Positions 38,064 to 48,378 of a stretch of 64,000 nucleotides of DNA are shown here, piece after piece. The stretch covers positions 9,150,342 to 9,214,341 of the forward strand of contig CM034234.1 in NCBI GenBank assembly GCA_019916065.1, given 5' to 3'. The notes below the pieces were generated by a model. That model was not told where the DNA came from. It saw only the letters and a program-made list of their open reading frames with translations, and did no database searches. The stretch's first letter is position 1; each line of letters opens with the position of its first letter. Position numbers and translations under genes: made by a program. Origin of the DNA: Vitellaria paradoxa. Lineage: Eukaryota; Streptophyta; Magnoliopsida; Ericales; Sapotaceae.

Positions 38064-38211
38064 TATATTAAACCAAATTAAACATTTTCTCACTAGGTAA
38101 GATCGGTTATATAGATTTGATGACGCCAATCAAATTTGCTTATAACTACGTCTTCTTTTGTTCGAGCTTGAGACTGACTATGTCAAATATACCCCAACAT
38201 AGGCGGCAAAA
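38064..38211 (+). mobile_element. SINE-like insertion private to unit C
   Basis: About 150 bp lies between two TATATATATT-like words and is missing from the matching place in unit D (about 51288-51301). It includes CTCACTAGGTAAGATCGGTTA, a diverged form of the signature at 11478-11502. The pair defines a dispersed repeat family. Confidence 0.55.
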
Positions 38212-38563
38212 TATATATATTGTACTATTTTTAATTTATAATTAATCATGTTATTACTATTGGAAGTATTTGAAAGGTTTTTTTTTTTTCTAGTTTGTAT
38301 TAATTTTATATTAAAACTCAAGGGGACTTAATTTCTGACACTTTTCTTGTTTATTTTTTACTTTTGTATTTATTTGAAAGATGGATACGTGTTAAATTTT
38401 TTATACTTCATTTTTTTTTGGTGAGTTTAAAGTGGTTTATTTGTTAGGTATTACGTTTTTTTAATAATTAACCATTAATTGAATGTGTTTGAAATTATAT
38501 AAATTAATATAAATTTATAAAATTTGTAGTTTCATAATTCGTGTGTGGTGAATAAAAAATTTA

Positions 38564-39038
38564 GGTTGCGTTTGGTGCACAAAAAATTGGTGAAAAAATC
38601 TCTAAAAACCTTTAACAACTTTTGAAAATCTCTATAAAATTTTACACATTCCCACCTTCTTAAAATTCAAAAACCATTCAATAACTTTCCTAAAAAAAAA
38701 TTGATAACTAGAATTCGATTAATCAAATAGTAAAAATTTTTTCGCCATTCTCACCATGATCTCCCAAACTACTAAATAACACCAATTTTAACTATTTTTT
38801 GTCACGTTTTTAAAGCCGTTCCGACAGAATTACCCAACTTTCAGAGTTTTTAGTGTAAAGAAGTCATGAATGCCTAAAATTTTGAATCCGTCCAAACGAA
38901 AATCTAGTCCGTCGGAACGAAATCTTATTATTCATCTCCAAAAAAGGCGATTTGAGCTGTGTGCACCAAACGCAAAAAGTTTCCCCAAACCACGTTTTAT
39001 CTCATTTTATCTCACTTTTTGATGCGCCAAACGCAGCC
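38564..39038. mobile_element. Tourist-like (PIF/Harbinger) MITE, 475 bp
   Basis: Terminal inverted repeats GGTTGCGTTTGGTGCA and TGCGCCAAACGCAGCC, flanked by the 3-bp duplication TTA (38561-38563 and 39039-39041). Unit D has a single TTA at the same place (51706-51708) with no insert. TTA duplication and end type indicate a PIF/Harbinger non-autonomous element. It lies about 1.3 kb upstream of NAC-3. Confidence 0.88.
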
Positions 39039-39384
39039 TTAAATTGTATAAATATTTGTAAAAATTTAGAGTGCTCTAACCTGTCTCATTATGGGGTGTT
39101 TGAATGACAAAAAGTATAATAAAAGTATACAAAATGATACAAAAGTGATATGTGATAAAATTTAATGGGAAAAATATAAAAAATTAGTAAAAATTGATAG
39201 AATTTGGTAGATTTTGATAAACTAAGGCCCTGTTTGGTCGATCAAAAAATATCAAAAGTCACCAAACTTTAACTTTTTTTTGTATTTTTCTTCAATAAAA
39301 TTTTAACACATATCATCTTTATGTCACATTTTTATATTTTTACTGTACTTTTTCTCAACTTTTTCTTAACCAAACAATCCCTAA

Positions 39385-39427
<43 letters not shown>

Positions 39428-39439
39428 GTGTGGTGTATG

Positions 39440-39560
39440 CGTACAAATATTGACTGATCCGTCCCATAAAGCGACAAAAGTCGCGTTCACAAACGCTGAA
39501 CAGAGATTCTATTCCACATGCTGTCGGAAAAATTTCCAAGCAACCTTAATGGGCGTGCCT
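39440..39560 (+). promoter_or_regulatory. Upstream island of NAC-3 with W-box-like and palindromic motifs
   Basis: About 120 bp, less AT-rich than its surroundings, shared with unit D (51950-52070) with few changes. It includes TTGACT (39450-39455), a W-box-like core for WRKY factors, and the palindrome GCGACAAAAGTCGC (39472-39485). Activity is inference. Confidence 0.35.
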
Positions 39561-40301
39561 TTTTCTCTTCTTTTACTTGTACGTCTTTCTTTCTCATTGC
39601 CGCTGAGGCTCCGTTAAAGAAACTTTTGGTTATTTAATTTTTTAATCTTTTTCCAATAATTAAATTTATCATTTTACATTTTATTTTTTTAATTATAAAA
39701 AATAAAAATATTAAATTAATAAAAATTTAAAATTTAGTTATTTCAAAGTTGACTTTTTTTTTATTTTTTTTTTGTATTTGAGAAGGAAGTTAGTTATTAA
39801 AAAATTAATTTTTTGTGTTTAAAAAAAAGATTAATTTTACTTTTTATTTTTTAAAATTATAAAAAATAAAAATATTAAACTAATAAAAATAAGAATTTTA
39901 ATTATTTAAAAGTTAACTTTTTTCATTTTTTTTTTGTATTTGGGAAGGAAATTAGTAATTAAAAAATTAATTTTTTGTGAGTTTGAAAAAAAAAAAGATT
40001 TATTTTTTAGTAGCTAATTTTTTTATTTTTCTGTTAATTTAATATTATTATCTTTTATAATTAAAAAAATTAAAATATAAGAAGATAAATTTAATTATTT
40101 GAAAAAAATTAAAAAAATCAAATATTCAAAAGCTGGTAAAACGGTGTCTGAGCCTAAACCTATGACAGGCGCACTGTGACCCTCTCTCCCCCATTAAATA
40201 CAAAACCAAGACCTTCTTGAAATGAGACACAAACTCCCCAGCAAAGTTAAAATATATGTATATATATGCTAGCTAGTCTACATACACGCACACAAACACA
40301 G

Positions 40302-40310
40302 AGAGAGAGA

Positions 40311-40358
<48 letters not shown>
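40302..40358. repeat. (GA)n repeat just before the NAC-3 start
   Basis: An almost pure GA run, interrupted once by GAT, ends four bases before ATG 40362. NAC-4 has a much shorter counterpart. GA repeats in plant leaders are known binding sites for BPC factors. Here the run also stays open in the NAC frame from an upstream ATG at 40266. Confidence 0.85.
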
Positions 40359-40360
<2 letters not shown>

Positions 40361-40361
40361 A

Positions 40362-42235
40362 ATGGAGGAATATCAAACCCCAGGTTTCAGATTCTACCCA
40401 ACTGAAGAAGCGCTGGTTTCATTCTATCTGCACAAGAAGCTTGAAGGAACTAGACAAGACCTTGACCTGGTCATACCGGCCGTTTACATTTACGATTTCA
40501 ACCCATGGGATCTCCCACGTCTGATCTTTCTTTCATTTTAATTTCTTTTCCAATAATTAATTAATTAATTGTCAATTTGGGTTTTCAAGAAATCGTTATA
40601 TACATGTATATATTGCTTGAGATAGTGTTTATCAATTGCGCAGTTCAAATCTTTGGATTATTTTATTTTTATTTGCTGAAAAAATTGTTGGTCTTGGGGT
40701 GCAGAATTTGCAGGAGAGCTGTGTCGCAAAGACCAGCAGTGGTTTTTCTTCATTCCTAGACAAGAGAAAGAAGTTCGTGGAGGGAGACCAAACCGGCTAA
40801 CAACTTCAGGGTATTGGAAAGCTACCGGTTCTCCCGGTTTCGTCTACTCTTCTTCCGGTAGCCGAATCATTGGCATGAAGAGAACTATGGTATTCTACGA
40901 GGGAAGAGCCCCCAGTGGAAGAAAAACCGATTGGAAGATGAATGAGTATAGGACCATAACCATTGAAGGAGACCCCTCCTCTTCATCGACTAATACTGAA
41001 ACCCCAGAGGTGATCAGACCTTAAATCGTCTATAAATATATATATAACAATTAATTGTATATGGTATGATTTTCTCCATCATGTTAGTACACGTTGCTTA
41101 TGTGATTATATAATTGTTATATAATTGTGACATTATTAATATACCCAATTGGGTGAATTGTTTGATTTAGGATTCTTCTATTGTGACACATTTTATTCAT
41201 TTTTAATTATTTTGTAAGGCATCTTTATGTAAAACATTATTCAAAAATATTTTTCTTTTCTCAAATTCATAAGTTATTTTTGGAAAAAAAAAAATAGCAC
41301 TCCTCCACCTCATTCTTTAGCATCTCTTTTATATAAGAAAATTTCTTAAAAATATGTTTCAAATTAAATACCAATAAACAAAAATAAAAATAAAATTTCA
41401 AGTAAAATTCTTTACACAAAAAAATTCTTTAATGTAAACATCCTACAACAAAACAAACAGAGCCTAAATAAAATTCAATTTTGAATAAAATAGAATGATA
41501 CCTTCTAAATTTTTATTAATTACCTTAATTGATAGTAGAGTACTGAGACAGTAATTTCTCTTGTTCAAGCATTTCATTACATTATAGAATAGAAATTGAG
41601 AAAATCACTTTCTCTTAGTTAGAATGATTTTCAAGAAAAGAAGATTATTAGTTTGTACAAGAATTTATTTATGCTGTATTAACAAAAAAGAATATTTTTT
41701 ATTTTAAATTTGTAGAAGTTTAAAAAATTGGAAAAGATTGGTAAAAGTTTAAAAAGTGTTTTGTGGAGAAAGTTGGATAAAACTATTAAAAGTTGGTTTT
41801 TTTTTAGAGGGGGAGGGGGGTTGGGGGGTCTGCTAGCAAATTAGTTAGAAGTTGGCAGTGGCAAATGGTAATTTTTCCTCTTGTGATTTTGCAGCTAAGA
41901 CAAGATCAGGAGTATAGTTTGTGCCGAGTGTACATAAAAAATCAAAATGCTTGCGCGCATTTGACAGACGGCCATCGGGAGTACTGACAATTAGCGATGC
42001 TGTAGGATTAACGGTTGATCACCATGCGCCGTCGTCTCTTCAGAATTGCTGTCCTAATAGTAATCCAGGGTTACTGACGGAAAGAACGACGTCGTCCTCA
42101 CCAAATCAGGGCTCCTGGGAATTAGACCACGCAAATCCTAATTCCGAAACTTCAGGAAGTCGTGAAAATTGGGATCGTATGGCTTTCGACAATAATGAGG
42201 CTCTTTTGGACAGGAAGCAGATGAATTGGTTCTAA
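40362..42235 (+). pseudogene. NAC-3: NAC090-like gene with frameshift in last exon
   Basis: Exons 40362-40518, 40705-41009 and 41895-42235, with the same phases as NAC-4. Subdomains A-D are intact (GFRFYPTEE with Ala replacing Glu next, [47 protein letters not shown]). Exon 2 is three bases shorter than in NAC-4, in frame (KDQQW against KDPEQW). In exon 3 one T is missing near 41942 relative to NAC-4. This shifts the frame inside subdomain E and gives a stop at 41985-41987, a predicted product of 184 aa instead of about 268. The former tail remains readable in another frame to 42235, but its end has DRKQ where the others have DWEQ. This suggests relaxed constraint. A truncated NAC protein with a nearly whole DNA-binding domain remains possible. 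AATAAA at 42270-42275. Confidence 0.8.
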
Positions 42236-42239
42236 CATA

Positions 42240-43172
42240 TATATGTTCTGACTCTTACCTTTTTCTATAAATAAACGATAGGTGAAGTATAAACCGCTTT
42301 AGCGAAGAGAGGATTGACGCCGCAGCGACATCAAGCTCATGAATTATTAGATTAAAATGTAATGATTTTAATTTATTTTAATATTTTTAAATTAAAAATA
42401 TGTGAGTGAATTTAAATAATTAAATATTAATGCAATGGTCCCAATCTGATGTTTAATTAGGATAAATATCCATAACTGATATAGTTCTAACTCCCTCGCG
42501 TCCCTTCTTTGTTTGGTGGAACTTCTTCTTCTTCTTTGGTGCTTTCAAGGGAATTAAAGAATAAGATGTTGTTCTGGGTTGAAGGAAATAAAAATGCATG
42601 ATTTTTCATATCTTGAAAGTATAATTCAAGATAACTTCATTTAAGAAGTAATTGAATTTCTTTTCTTTTTTTTAATATACGTAATCAAACAATTATTTAA
42701 CAGCTGATTATTACCCATTCAGTTATCTCCATAGCAGATGGTGTTCTCTATCTCTATTATGGTAGTCGCAACTAGTAAAATCACACGAGGAGTATTTTGT
42801 TATTTTTACTGAAAAATTAAGGGGTCTAACGATCGCTCTCAACTCCATGCGAGTCTGCCATCACTCAAGAGTGCAAGATTTATAGTAACAAAGCAATATC
42901 CAACAAATCTGAGATCGCATTCGTTGGGGGAAACTAGATTTCGCTCATGGTAAGTGAAATGGAAGAGTTCTCGTATGAAATATAAAATATATTTTAAAAT
43001 TATTTTTCATTTATTGTGTCTTAAACCATTAGATTATTAGGTGCCATGATATATAATAGTTTGATCGAAACACTTCGGATATGTTTGGAACTCTAATTAA
43101 GTTCAAAAAATAAAAAAAAAATTATAAGTTTTAATTTTTTCAAAGTTCTAAAGAATTTGTCAAAATCCATTG
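42240..43172. other. 3' flank of NAC-3
   Basis: Non-coding DNA shared with 54700-55640 of unit D. No further gene is supported. Confidence 0.55.
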
Positions 43173-43593
43173 AAACAAACCATTGTAGTGTATTTTAACG
43201 GATTTTGGCAAATTTTTGAAAAAGTTGAACTGACATTTATACCAAAAGGTCCACAAAACTCCAAAGTTTTCAGAGTTTTTCACTAAAATTTTGTTACACG
43301 TCACTTTATATAATTTTAAATAATTTTATATCTAATCAAATACAAATACTCAACTATCATTTCAAAATAACTTTTTACCATCTAAATTCCAAAAAATTTT
43401 ACTTTTATAATTTTTTTTTTTTAACACTTTAAACGGCCTCTTTGCCTCTTTTTATTGCTACCGCGCTTGAAATTCTACCTCTCAAATTTCAATATATTTC
43501 GTTTGACGTGAAGTTGAAAGGAGGATAGCATTTTACTATTAATATTCATATTATATTTGATTTCATAATTTTTCTTGAGAATTTATATTTCAC
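43173..43593. repeat. Left copy of the 421-bp host duplication flanking the viral segment
   Basis: Begins AAACAAACCATTGTAGTG and ends GAGAATTTATATTTCAC. It is repeated at 49128-49549 with a single one-base length difference in an A run (near 43235 and 49200). Unit D has one partly deleted copy of the same DNA (about 55640-55815), so the repeat is host sequence, not an LTR. Confidence 0.92.
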
Positions 43594-44689
43594 TCCTAAG
43601 GACTTTGATAAGCCTTCAATTCCATCTAGATCTAAGCCTAGATTTAAAAAATCCCGAGCTCCAATTCGATGTTGGAAATGTGGAAAACTTGGTCATTTTG
43701 CCAACAAATGTTCTCTGAAAAAGAAAATCCAAGAGCTTCATATAGATGAAGACTCTAAGCAAAAAATTCTAGCTCTAGTGTTAGAATCGAATCCACCCTC
43801 AGGCAATGAATCAGATCCAGAACCTCTAGAATACGAATATTCTAGTGATAGTTCCCAGCCTGCATGCTATTGTAAAACCTCTAGCGAAATTGACACTGCC
43901 ATTGCAGCAATGCAAAAGATGGAAATTTCTGTCTTAACCCAAGATCAAGAAGACTTGATCACTCTGGCCTCTAAGATCCAGAACCCTGAACTTCAAAGAC
44001 AAATTCTTACCTCTATCATAGAACCATCCGGTCAATCCTCCAATTATCAACCAGAAGGTTATAGTATGAAAGAGGTAGTTCGGCGTCTTAGTTTAGACCC
44101 TTTACAATCTTTTCAACCTGTATCAATTCAGGATCTTAAAAGAGAAGTAAATCTTCTCAAAACTGAGATTACTGTTCTTAAAACAGAATCCCAGCAGACC
44201 CAACAAAGACTTTTAAGATTAGAAGCTGGTCAACCTAGCTCTCCTGTTTCTTCCTCTAAGAAAGAAGATCTACCTTATTTACATCAGTTAAAAGGTATTA
44301 CTATTCAAAAATGGTTAGTAAAAGTTAAGATCATTATAAATGAATCTTATGTTATTAAAAACCTTATTGCTTTAATGGATAGTGGTGCAGATCTAAATTG
44401 CATAAATGAAGGATTAGTTCCTACGAACTATTTTGAAAAAACCACTCAATCCCTCACTTCAGCTAGCAATAATAAGCTGCATGTTAATTATAAATTAACA
44501 AATGTTTCTGTTTGCAATTCTGATGTTTGCATTCCTACAGAATTTTTACTTGTTAAAAATCTGTCTCAGCATGTAATTCTTGGAACTCCTTTTTTCCGAA
44601 AAATCATGCCAATTTCTAAAATTGACTCTACTGGAATCTATTTTCAGTATAAAAACAAATTCCTTTCATTTCAGAGCATATTGCTTTGA
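43594..44689 (+). CDS. Caulimovirid coat-protein C-terminus / aspartic protease (5'-truncated)
   Basis: The frame is open from the host-virus junction, without its own start. A basic stretch leads to a CCHC zinc knuckle (CWKCGKLGHFANKC, 43670-43711), typical of pararetroviral coat proteins, which bind the packaged RNA. Then come an acidic region, a heptad-like segment (about 44105-44225) that could form a coiled coil, and a retropepsin-like protease with DSGAD (44378-44392) and the downstream ILGTPFF word. The stop is at 44687-44689. The N-terminal part of the coat protein is absent. No internal stops or shifts. Role in a virus: particle assembly and polyprotein cleavage. Here it is a fossil fragment. 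Confidence 0.85.
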
Positions 44690-46197
44690 AGGATCAACAA
44701 ATTCGTTTTCTTCAATCTGAAATTCAGTCAATGACTATTTCTGAAACTTTACAACGACCTTTTCTCAAAGAAAAGATTTCAAAACTTCAAAATGAATTTC
44801 TTAATGAAGTTTGTTCTGATATCCCCAATGCTTTTTGGAATAGAAAACAGCATTCTGTTTTTCTCCCATATGAGGACAGTTTTAATGAAAATCAAATTCC
44901 CACTAAAGCTCGTCCCAGTCAAATGAATCCAGACTATTTGGAACTTTGTAAAAAAGAAATTTCTTCTTTACTTGAAAAAGGTCTGATCAGACCTTCGCAC
45001 TCCCCATGGAGCTGTACTGCTTTTTATGTCAACAATGCAGCAGAAAAGGAACGCGGAGTCCCTCGTTTAGTTATAAACTACAAGCCTTTAAACAATGTTT
45101 TAAAATGGATTCGATATCCTATTCCTAATAAAAAGGACCTTTTGCATCGTCTATATGATGCTAAAATATTTTCCAAATTTGATTTGAAATCTGGATATTG
45201 GCAAATCCAAGTCCAGGAAAAAGACCGATACAAAACCGGTTTTACTGTCCCTTTTGGACATTATGAATGGAATGTTATGCCATTCGGTTTGAAAAATGCT
45301 CCCTCTGAATTTCAAAATATTATGAATTCTATATTCACCCCTTACACTAATTATATATTAGTATACATTGATGATATACTCGTCTTTTCTAAAACCCTTG
45401 AAGACCATTTTAAACATCTCTCTCACTTCAAGGAGATTATAAAAAGAAGTGGTTTGGTTATTTCTTTTCCAAAAATGAAACTTTTCCAAACCAATGTTCG
45501 TTTTCTCGGACATCATATTGAGCATGGGAATCTAAGTCCTATTGCTAGAAGTATTGAATTTGCTTCAAAATTCCCAGACCAGATAACTGATCTAAAGCAG
45601 TTACAACGATTTCTGGGTAGTCTGAATTATATTTCAGATTATTACAAGGATTTGGGTACAGATGCAGCTATTTTATATGCGCGTCTGTCCAAGAAAAATA
45701 TAAATAATCCTTGGACTCCTGAACATACCTATGCTGTTCAGAAAATTAAGGCAAAAGTACAAAGATTGCCTTGTCTCACTCTTGCCAATCCTAAGTGGTT
45801 AAAGATAGTTGAGACAGATGCCAGTAAAATTGGCTATGGCGCTATTCTAAAACAGCGCAATCCAGAAAACAATCGGGAATATCTGATTCGATTTTCTTCG
45901 GGCAAATGGAACCCGACCCAGATGGCATATCCATCTATTAAAAGAGAAATGCTTGCAGTAGTTAAAGGAATTACTAAATTCCAAGATGATTTATTAAACC
46001 AGCATTTTCTGGTTCGCATCGATTGCAGTGCTATAAAACAGATTCTTGAAAAGGATGTCAAAAATCTAGTTTCCAAACAGATCTACGCTGGTTGGCAAGC
46101 TCAATTATCTTGTTTCGATTTTACAGTCGAATATATTAAAGGTGAATCTAATTCACTACCTGATTTCTTAACTCGTGAATTTTTGCAGGGATCATGA
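44653..46197 (+). CDS. Caulimovirid reverse transcriptase-RNase H
   Basis: The frame opens at 44653, its first ATG is at 44731, and it overlaps the end of the protease frame. It is open for about 500 codons with no break. Reverse transcriptase features: LVINYKPLN, KFDLKSGYWQI, MPFGLKNAPSEFQ, and the YIDD catalytic box at 45364-45375. RNase H follows, with ETDAS (near 45810), REMLAV and a later RIDCS Asp. It would copy the viral pregenomic RNA into DNA. It stops at 46195-46197 and overlaps the next frame's ATG as ATGA, an arrangement used for reinitiation in related viruses. Start choice is uncertain: own ATG, or coupling to the upstream frame. Confidence 0.9.
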   Translation, partial: KQIPFISEHIALKDQQIRFLQSEIQSMTISETLQRPFLKEKISKLQNEFLNEVCSDIPNAFWNRKQHSVFLPYEDSFNENQIPTKARPSQMNPDYLELCKKEISSLLEKGLIRPSHSPWSCTAFYVNNAAEKERGVPRLVINYKPLNNVLKWIRYPIPNKKDLLHRLYDAKIFSKFDLKSGYWQIQVQEKDRYKTGFTVPFGHYEWNVMPFGLKNAPSEFQNIMNSIFTPYTNYILVYIDDILVFSKTLEDHFKHLSHFKEIIKRSGLVISFPKMKLFQTNVRFLGHHIEHGNLSPIARSIEFASKFPDQITDLKQLQRFLGSLNYISDYYKDLGTDAAILYARLSKKNINNPWTPEHTYAVQKIKAKVQRLPCLTLANPKWLKIVETDASKIGYGAILKQRNPENNREYLIRFSSGKWNPTQMAYPSIKREMLAVVKGITKFQDDLLNQHFLVRIDCSAIKQILEKDVKNLVSKQIYAGWQAQLSCFDFTVEYIKGESNSLPDFLTREFLQGS

Positions 46198-47078
46198 GTA
46201 GTAGTCGCGGAAGGGGATCTAAGCCCCATCAAAGAGGTCGTGGTAGATCTAATCTAACCACTGGACAGAGAGGCCAATTCTCTTGGTCTAATGTTGGTGC
46301 TCTAGGCCCAGCTGCTAATCCCTTCAACATTCTAGGTGAAGAAGGCCCCAATTTTATTGATCTCAATGATTATCTTAAAAAAAAGGAGGCCCAACTCAAA
46401 GCTGTCTTGGCCCAATACAAACAGACAGACTCTAAGTCTGCTGAATCTTCTGCTCAAGGTTCTAAACCTGAGACTGCAGCCCAAGTTCTGCAAAAGGAGC
46501 CTGTATATATTACAAGCCCGTATACCGAAGCAATTCTGCCTCTGGAAGAAGAAGATGATCACTGGATTAATGATCCTTTTTACATTAAACAAAAATATAT
46601 GGATCAGACCTCATATCCAGTACCCGAATATAAGTACCGCTATCTCTATGAAGCAATTTTAACTTCTACCGGATCAGTGGAAATACGCCACTTCTATCCT
46701 AATAATAAGGTAGGTCCCCAAATTAACTATAGTCAGTGTTTTATCTCTAAGATATACACTTTGATTGACTGGGGAAACGATCCGATGAAGACTCGTAAAC
46801 TGAGGATCCCTCATGATCCACAAAAGGAATATTCTTTTAATTTCTGGGATTATGTTAATGCCTGGAAATACACTTTTCTCTACGAAAATGCTAAAAGAAA
46901 ACACTCCTGGTTTCTAAGAATCAGAGAAGACTTTTTTGAAAAAACAAAAGTTATTCCTCGTTGGTCTTTTAAACAATGGCAGGTTCTTGGTCCACTTATG
47001 GATCTTGTACCTCCCCCTTTGCAGGAATTATACGATTCTTGGGTTGAAGTTCACCCTATATTAAGCGATTTAATATGA
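46194..47078 (+). CDS. Caulimovirid downstream frame, RG-rich N-terminus (unknown function)
   Basis: 294 codons beginning in the ATGA overlap with the RT frame. The N-terminus is rich in Arg-Gly-Ser (SSSRGRGSKPHQRGRG), suggesting RNA binding. The middle is Glu/Lys-rich and the remainder rich in Trp, Tyr and Phe. In position it corresponds to the gene after RT in caulimoviruses (the transactivator in some genera) or the second frame of florendovirus-like genomes, but I do not recognise a diagnostic motif. It ends at TGA 47076-47078, and a frame change there separates it from a further piece at 47189-47623, so it was probably longer. Confidence 0.6.
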   Translation: MSSSRGRGSKPHQRGRGRSNLTTGQRGQFSWSNVGALGPAANPFNILGEEGPNFIDLNDYLKKKEAQLKAVLAQYKQTDSKSAESSAQGSKPETAAQVLQKEPVYITSPYTEAILPLEEEDDHWINDPFYIKQKYMDQTSYPVPEYKYRYLYEAILTSTGSVEIRHFYPNNKVGPQINYSQCFISKIYTLIDWGNDPMKTRKLRIPHDPQKEYSFNFWDYVNAWKYTFLYENAKRKHSWFLRIREDFFEKTKVIPRWSFKQWQVLGPLMDLVPPPLQELYDSWVEVHPILSDLI

Positions 47079-47623
47079 AATCGTTTGAAGGGCAGTCCCA
47101 ATTCTATTTTTGGGCTGAGTTCAATATCCCTTGGATATGAAAATGGGGATTATCAGTCAGTGAGGATGATCTAGGCATCCCTCAGTTAATGAGAACTTTT
47201 CACTTCCAATGGTGGAAACAAATTGATTTACCTGAGTTAATTTCTAAAATTACGAAGGTAACTTCAAGCTTTAAGCAAAAACAGGTGGCTCAAAGCCCAG
47301 AGCAGTTTGATTCTAAGTCAAACCATATGACTCAATTAAAATTAAGTATCAAGAGGAGACATCCAAATATCTCCAACAGAGCCCTCCTGGCCAAATGCCT
47401 GGAATACCTTCAGAATGAGTTCAGTAATGAATTCGATGAAGAAAGGATGAATCAGCACAGGACTCCTATGTCCCTTGACTCCGGTTCAAACCACTCAGCC
47501 GATGATAACATCTTAGCTGGAGAAAGTCAGAATCCTGAGGACGATACGCCCACAGGAGAAGTTCTGGAAGCAGCCATTGAACTGCTCCGACAAACTAAAG
47601 GCAAAGGCATTGCATCAGATTGA
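47079..47623 (+). pseudogene. Displaced continuation of the RG-rich viral frame
   Basis: After 47078 the coding-like reading continues in another frame, is interrupted by an in-frame TGA near 47138, then runs open from ATG 47189 to 47623 (144 codons; acidic Ser/Asn/Glu-rich end). One shift and one stop relative to an inferred longer ancestral frame make this the only visibly damaged part of the viral coding region. Alternatively it was a separate small gene. Confidence 0.5.
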
Positions 47624-47687
47624 GAATCGTGGACAGCTGTCCACCCAAAGCTGGCCGTCCATGTGCCAGGATTCCATCTGCCTATCG

Positions 47688-47735
47688 AAAGTGACAAATT
47701 CACTTTCCACCTCTCCAAAGTGACAAATTCACTTT
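47688..47735. repeat. Two identical palindromes in the viral intergenic region
   Basis: AAAGTGACAAATTCACTTT occurs at 47688-47706 and 47717-47735. Each is an inverted repeat (AAAGTGA/TCACTTT). They lie about 160-210 bases upstream of the TATA-like sequence, where enhancer sites would be expected. Confidence 0.8.
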
Positions 47736-47894
47736 CGGTGCTATCACTACAGCTGTCACCATTGTTGGCCGACCGACTGCACCTTGCCAGCACACGCAAA
47801 CAACAATGGTATCGATTTGTCAAAAAGTGTACAGTATAATAATAATGTCGGATTCCAACTTGTAAATTTCGGGTCCGAACAGTATTTTTCTTTT

Positions 47895-47903
47895 CTATTT
47901 AAG
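47895..47903 (+). promoter_or_regulatory. Putative TATA box of the viral pregenomic promoter
   Basis: CTATTTAAG lies in the intergenic region ahead of an AATAAA poly(A) signal (48012-48017) and the primer site (48064-48077). This order is expected if a terminally redundant pregenomic RNA starts near 47925. The assignment rests on position and motif only. Confidence 0.45.
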
Positions 47904-48063
47904 CGGTAGTCGATGGTCTGTCTCGACACGCTTTTTCTACGCTTTACCTACACTTTCCTTTTGTTTCTCAGTTTATTTCTTGTTTATCTTCCTTGTAACC
48001 CAGTCACCTGTAATAAATTCCATCACTTGCTTTTGTACATATCTCCCTGCGCACTGATCGAAC

Positions 48064-48077
48064 TGGTATCAGAGCCA
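48064..48077 (+). promoter_or_regulatory. Viral primer-binding site for tRNA-Met
   Basis: TGGTATCAGAGCCA is complementary to the 3' end of plant initiator tRNA-Met, the minus-strand primer of Caulimoviridae. It conventionally marks base 1 of such genomes. Short upstream ATGs between here and 48379 fit the leader of a pregenomic RNA. Confidence 0.88.
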
Positions 48078-48378
48078 AGTTGAATATGCAGTTCTAAACT
48101 GCACCCCTCTAAGGTGTGTCTGAATGAAATATTACTTTTTTAATTATGTTTCTTTAATGATGTTCTTACTTCTCCTTCTCTTTATTCTGTTTCTATTCCA
48201 TGTTTTCCGCCTGGCAAGGGAGTGTAAGGCATGAGTGTTGCCGATGTTTCCCTTTGGCGTCGTTGTTTGGAAAAAGAATAGGAATAATTAGACAAGTTGG
48301 TAAGAACTAAGAACCTGATTAATTAAGCATAAGTTTTAAAGTTTTATTTCCTTCACCTACACCTTAGAACTTTCACCT

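Noticed and set aside
46332..46662. Frames on both strands inside the viral RG-rich gene (46332-46592 minus and 46336-46662 plus).
   Set aside because: They are shadows of the main frame at 46194-47078, with no domain support.
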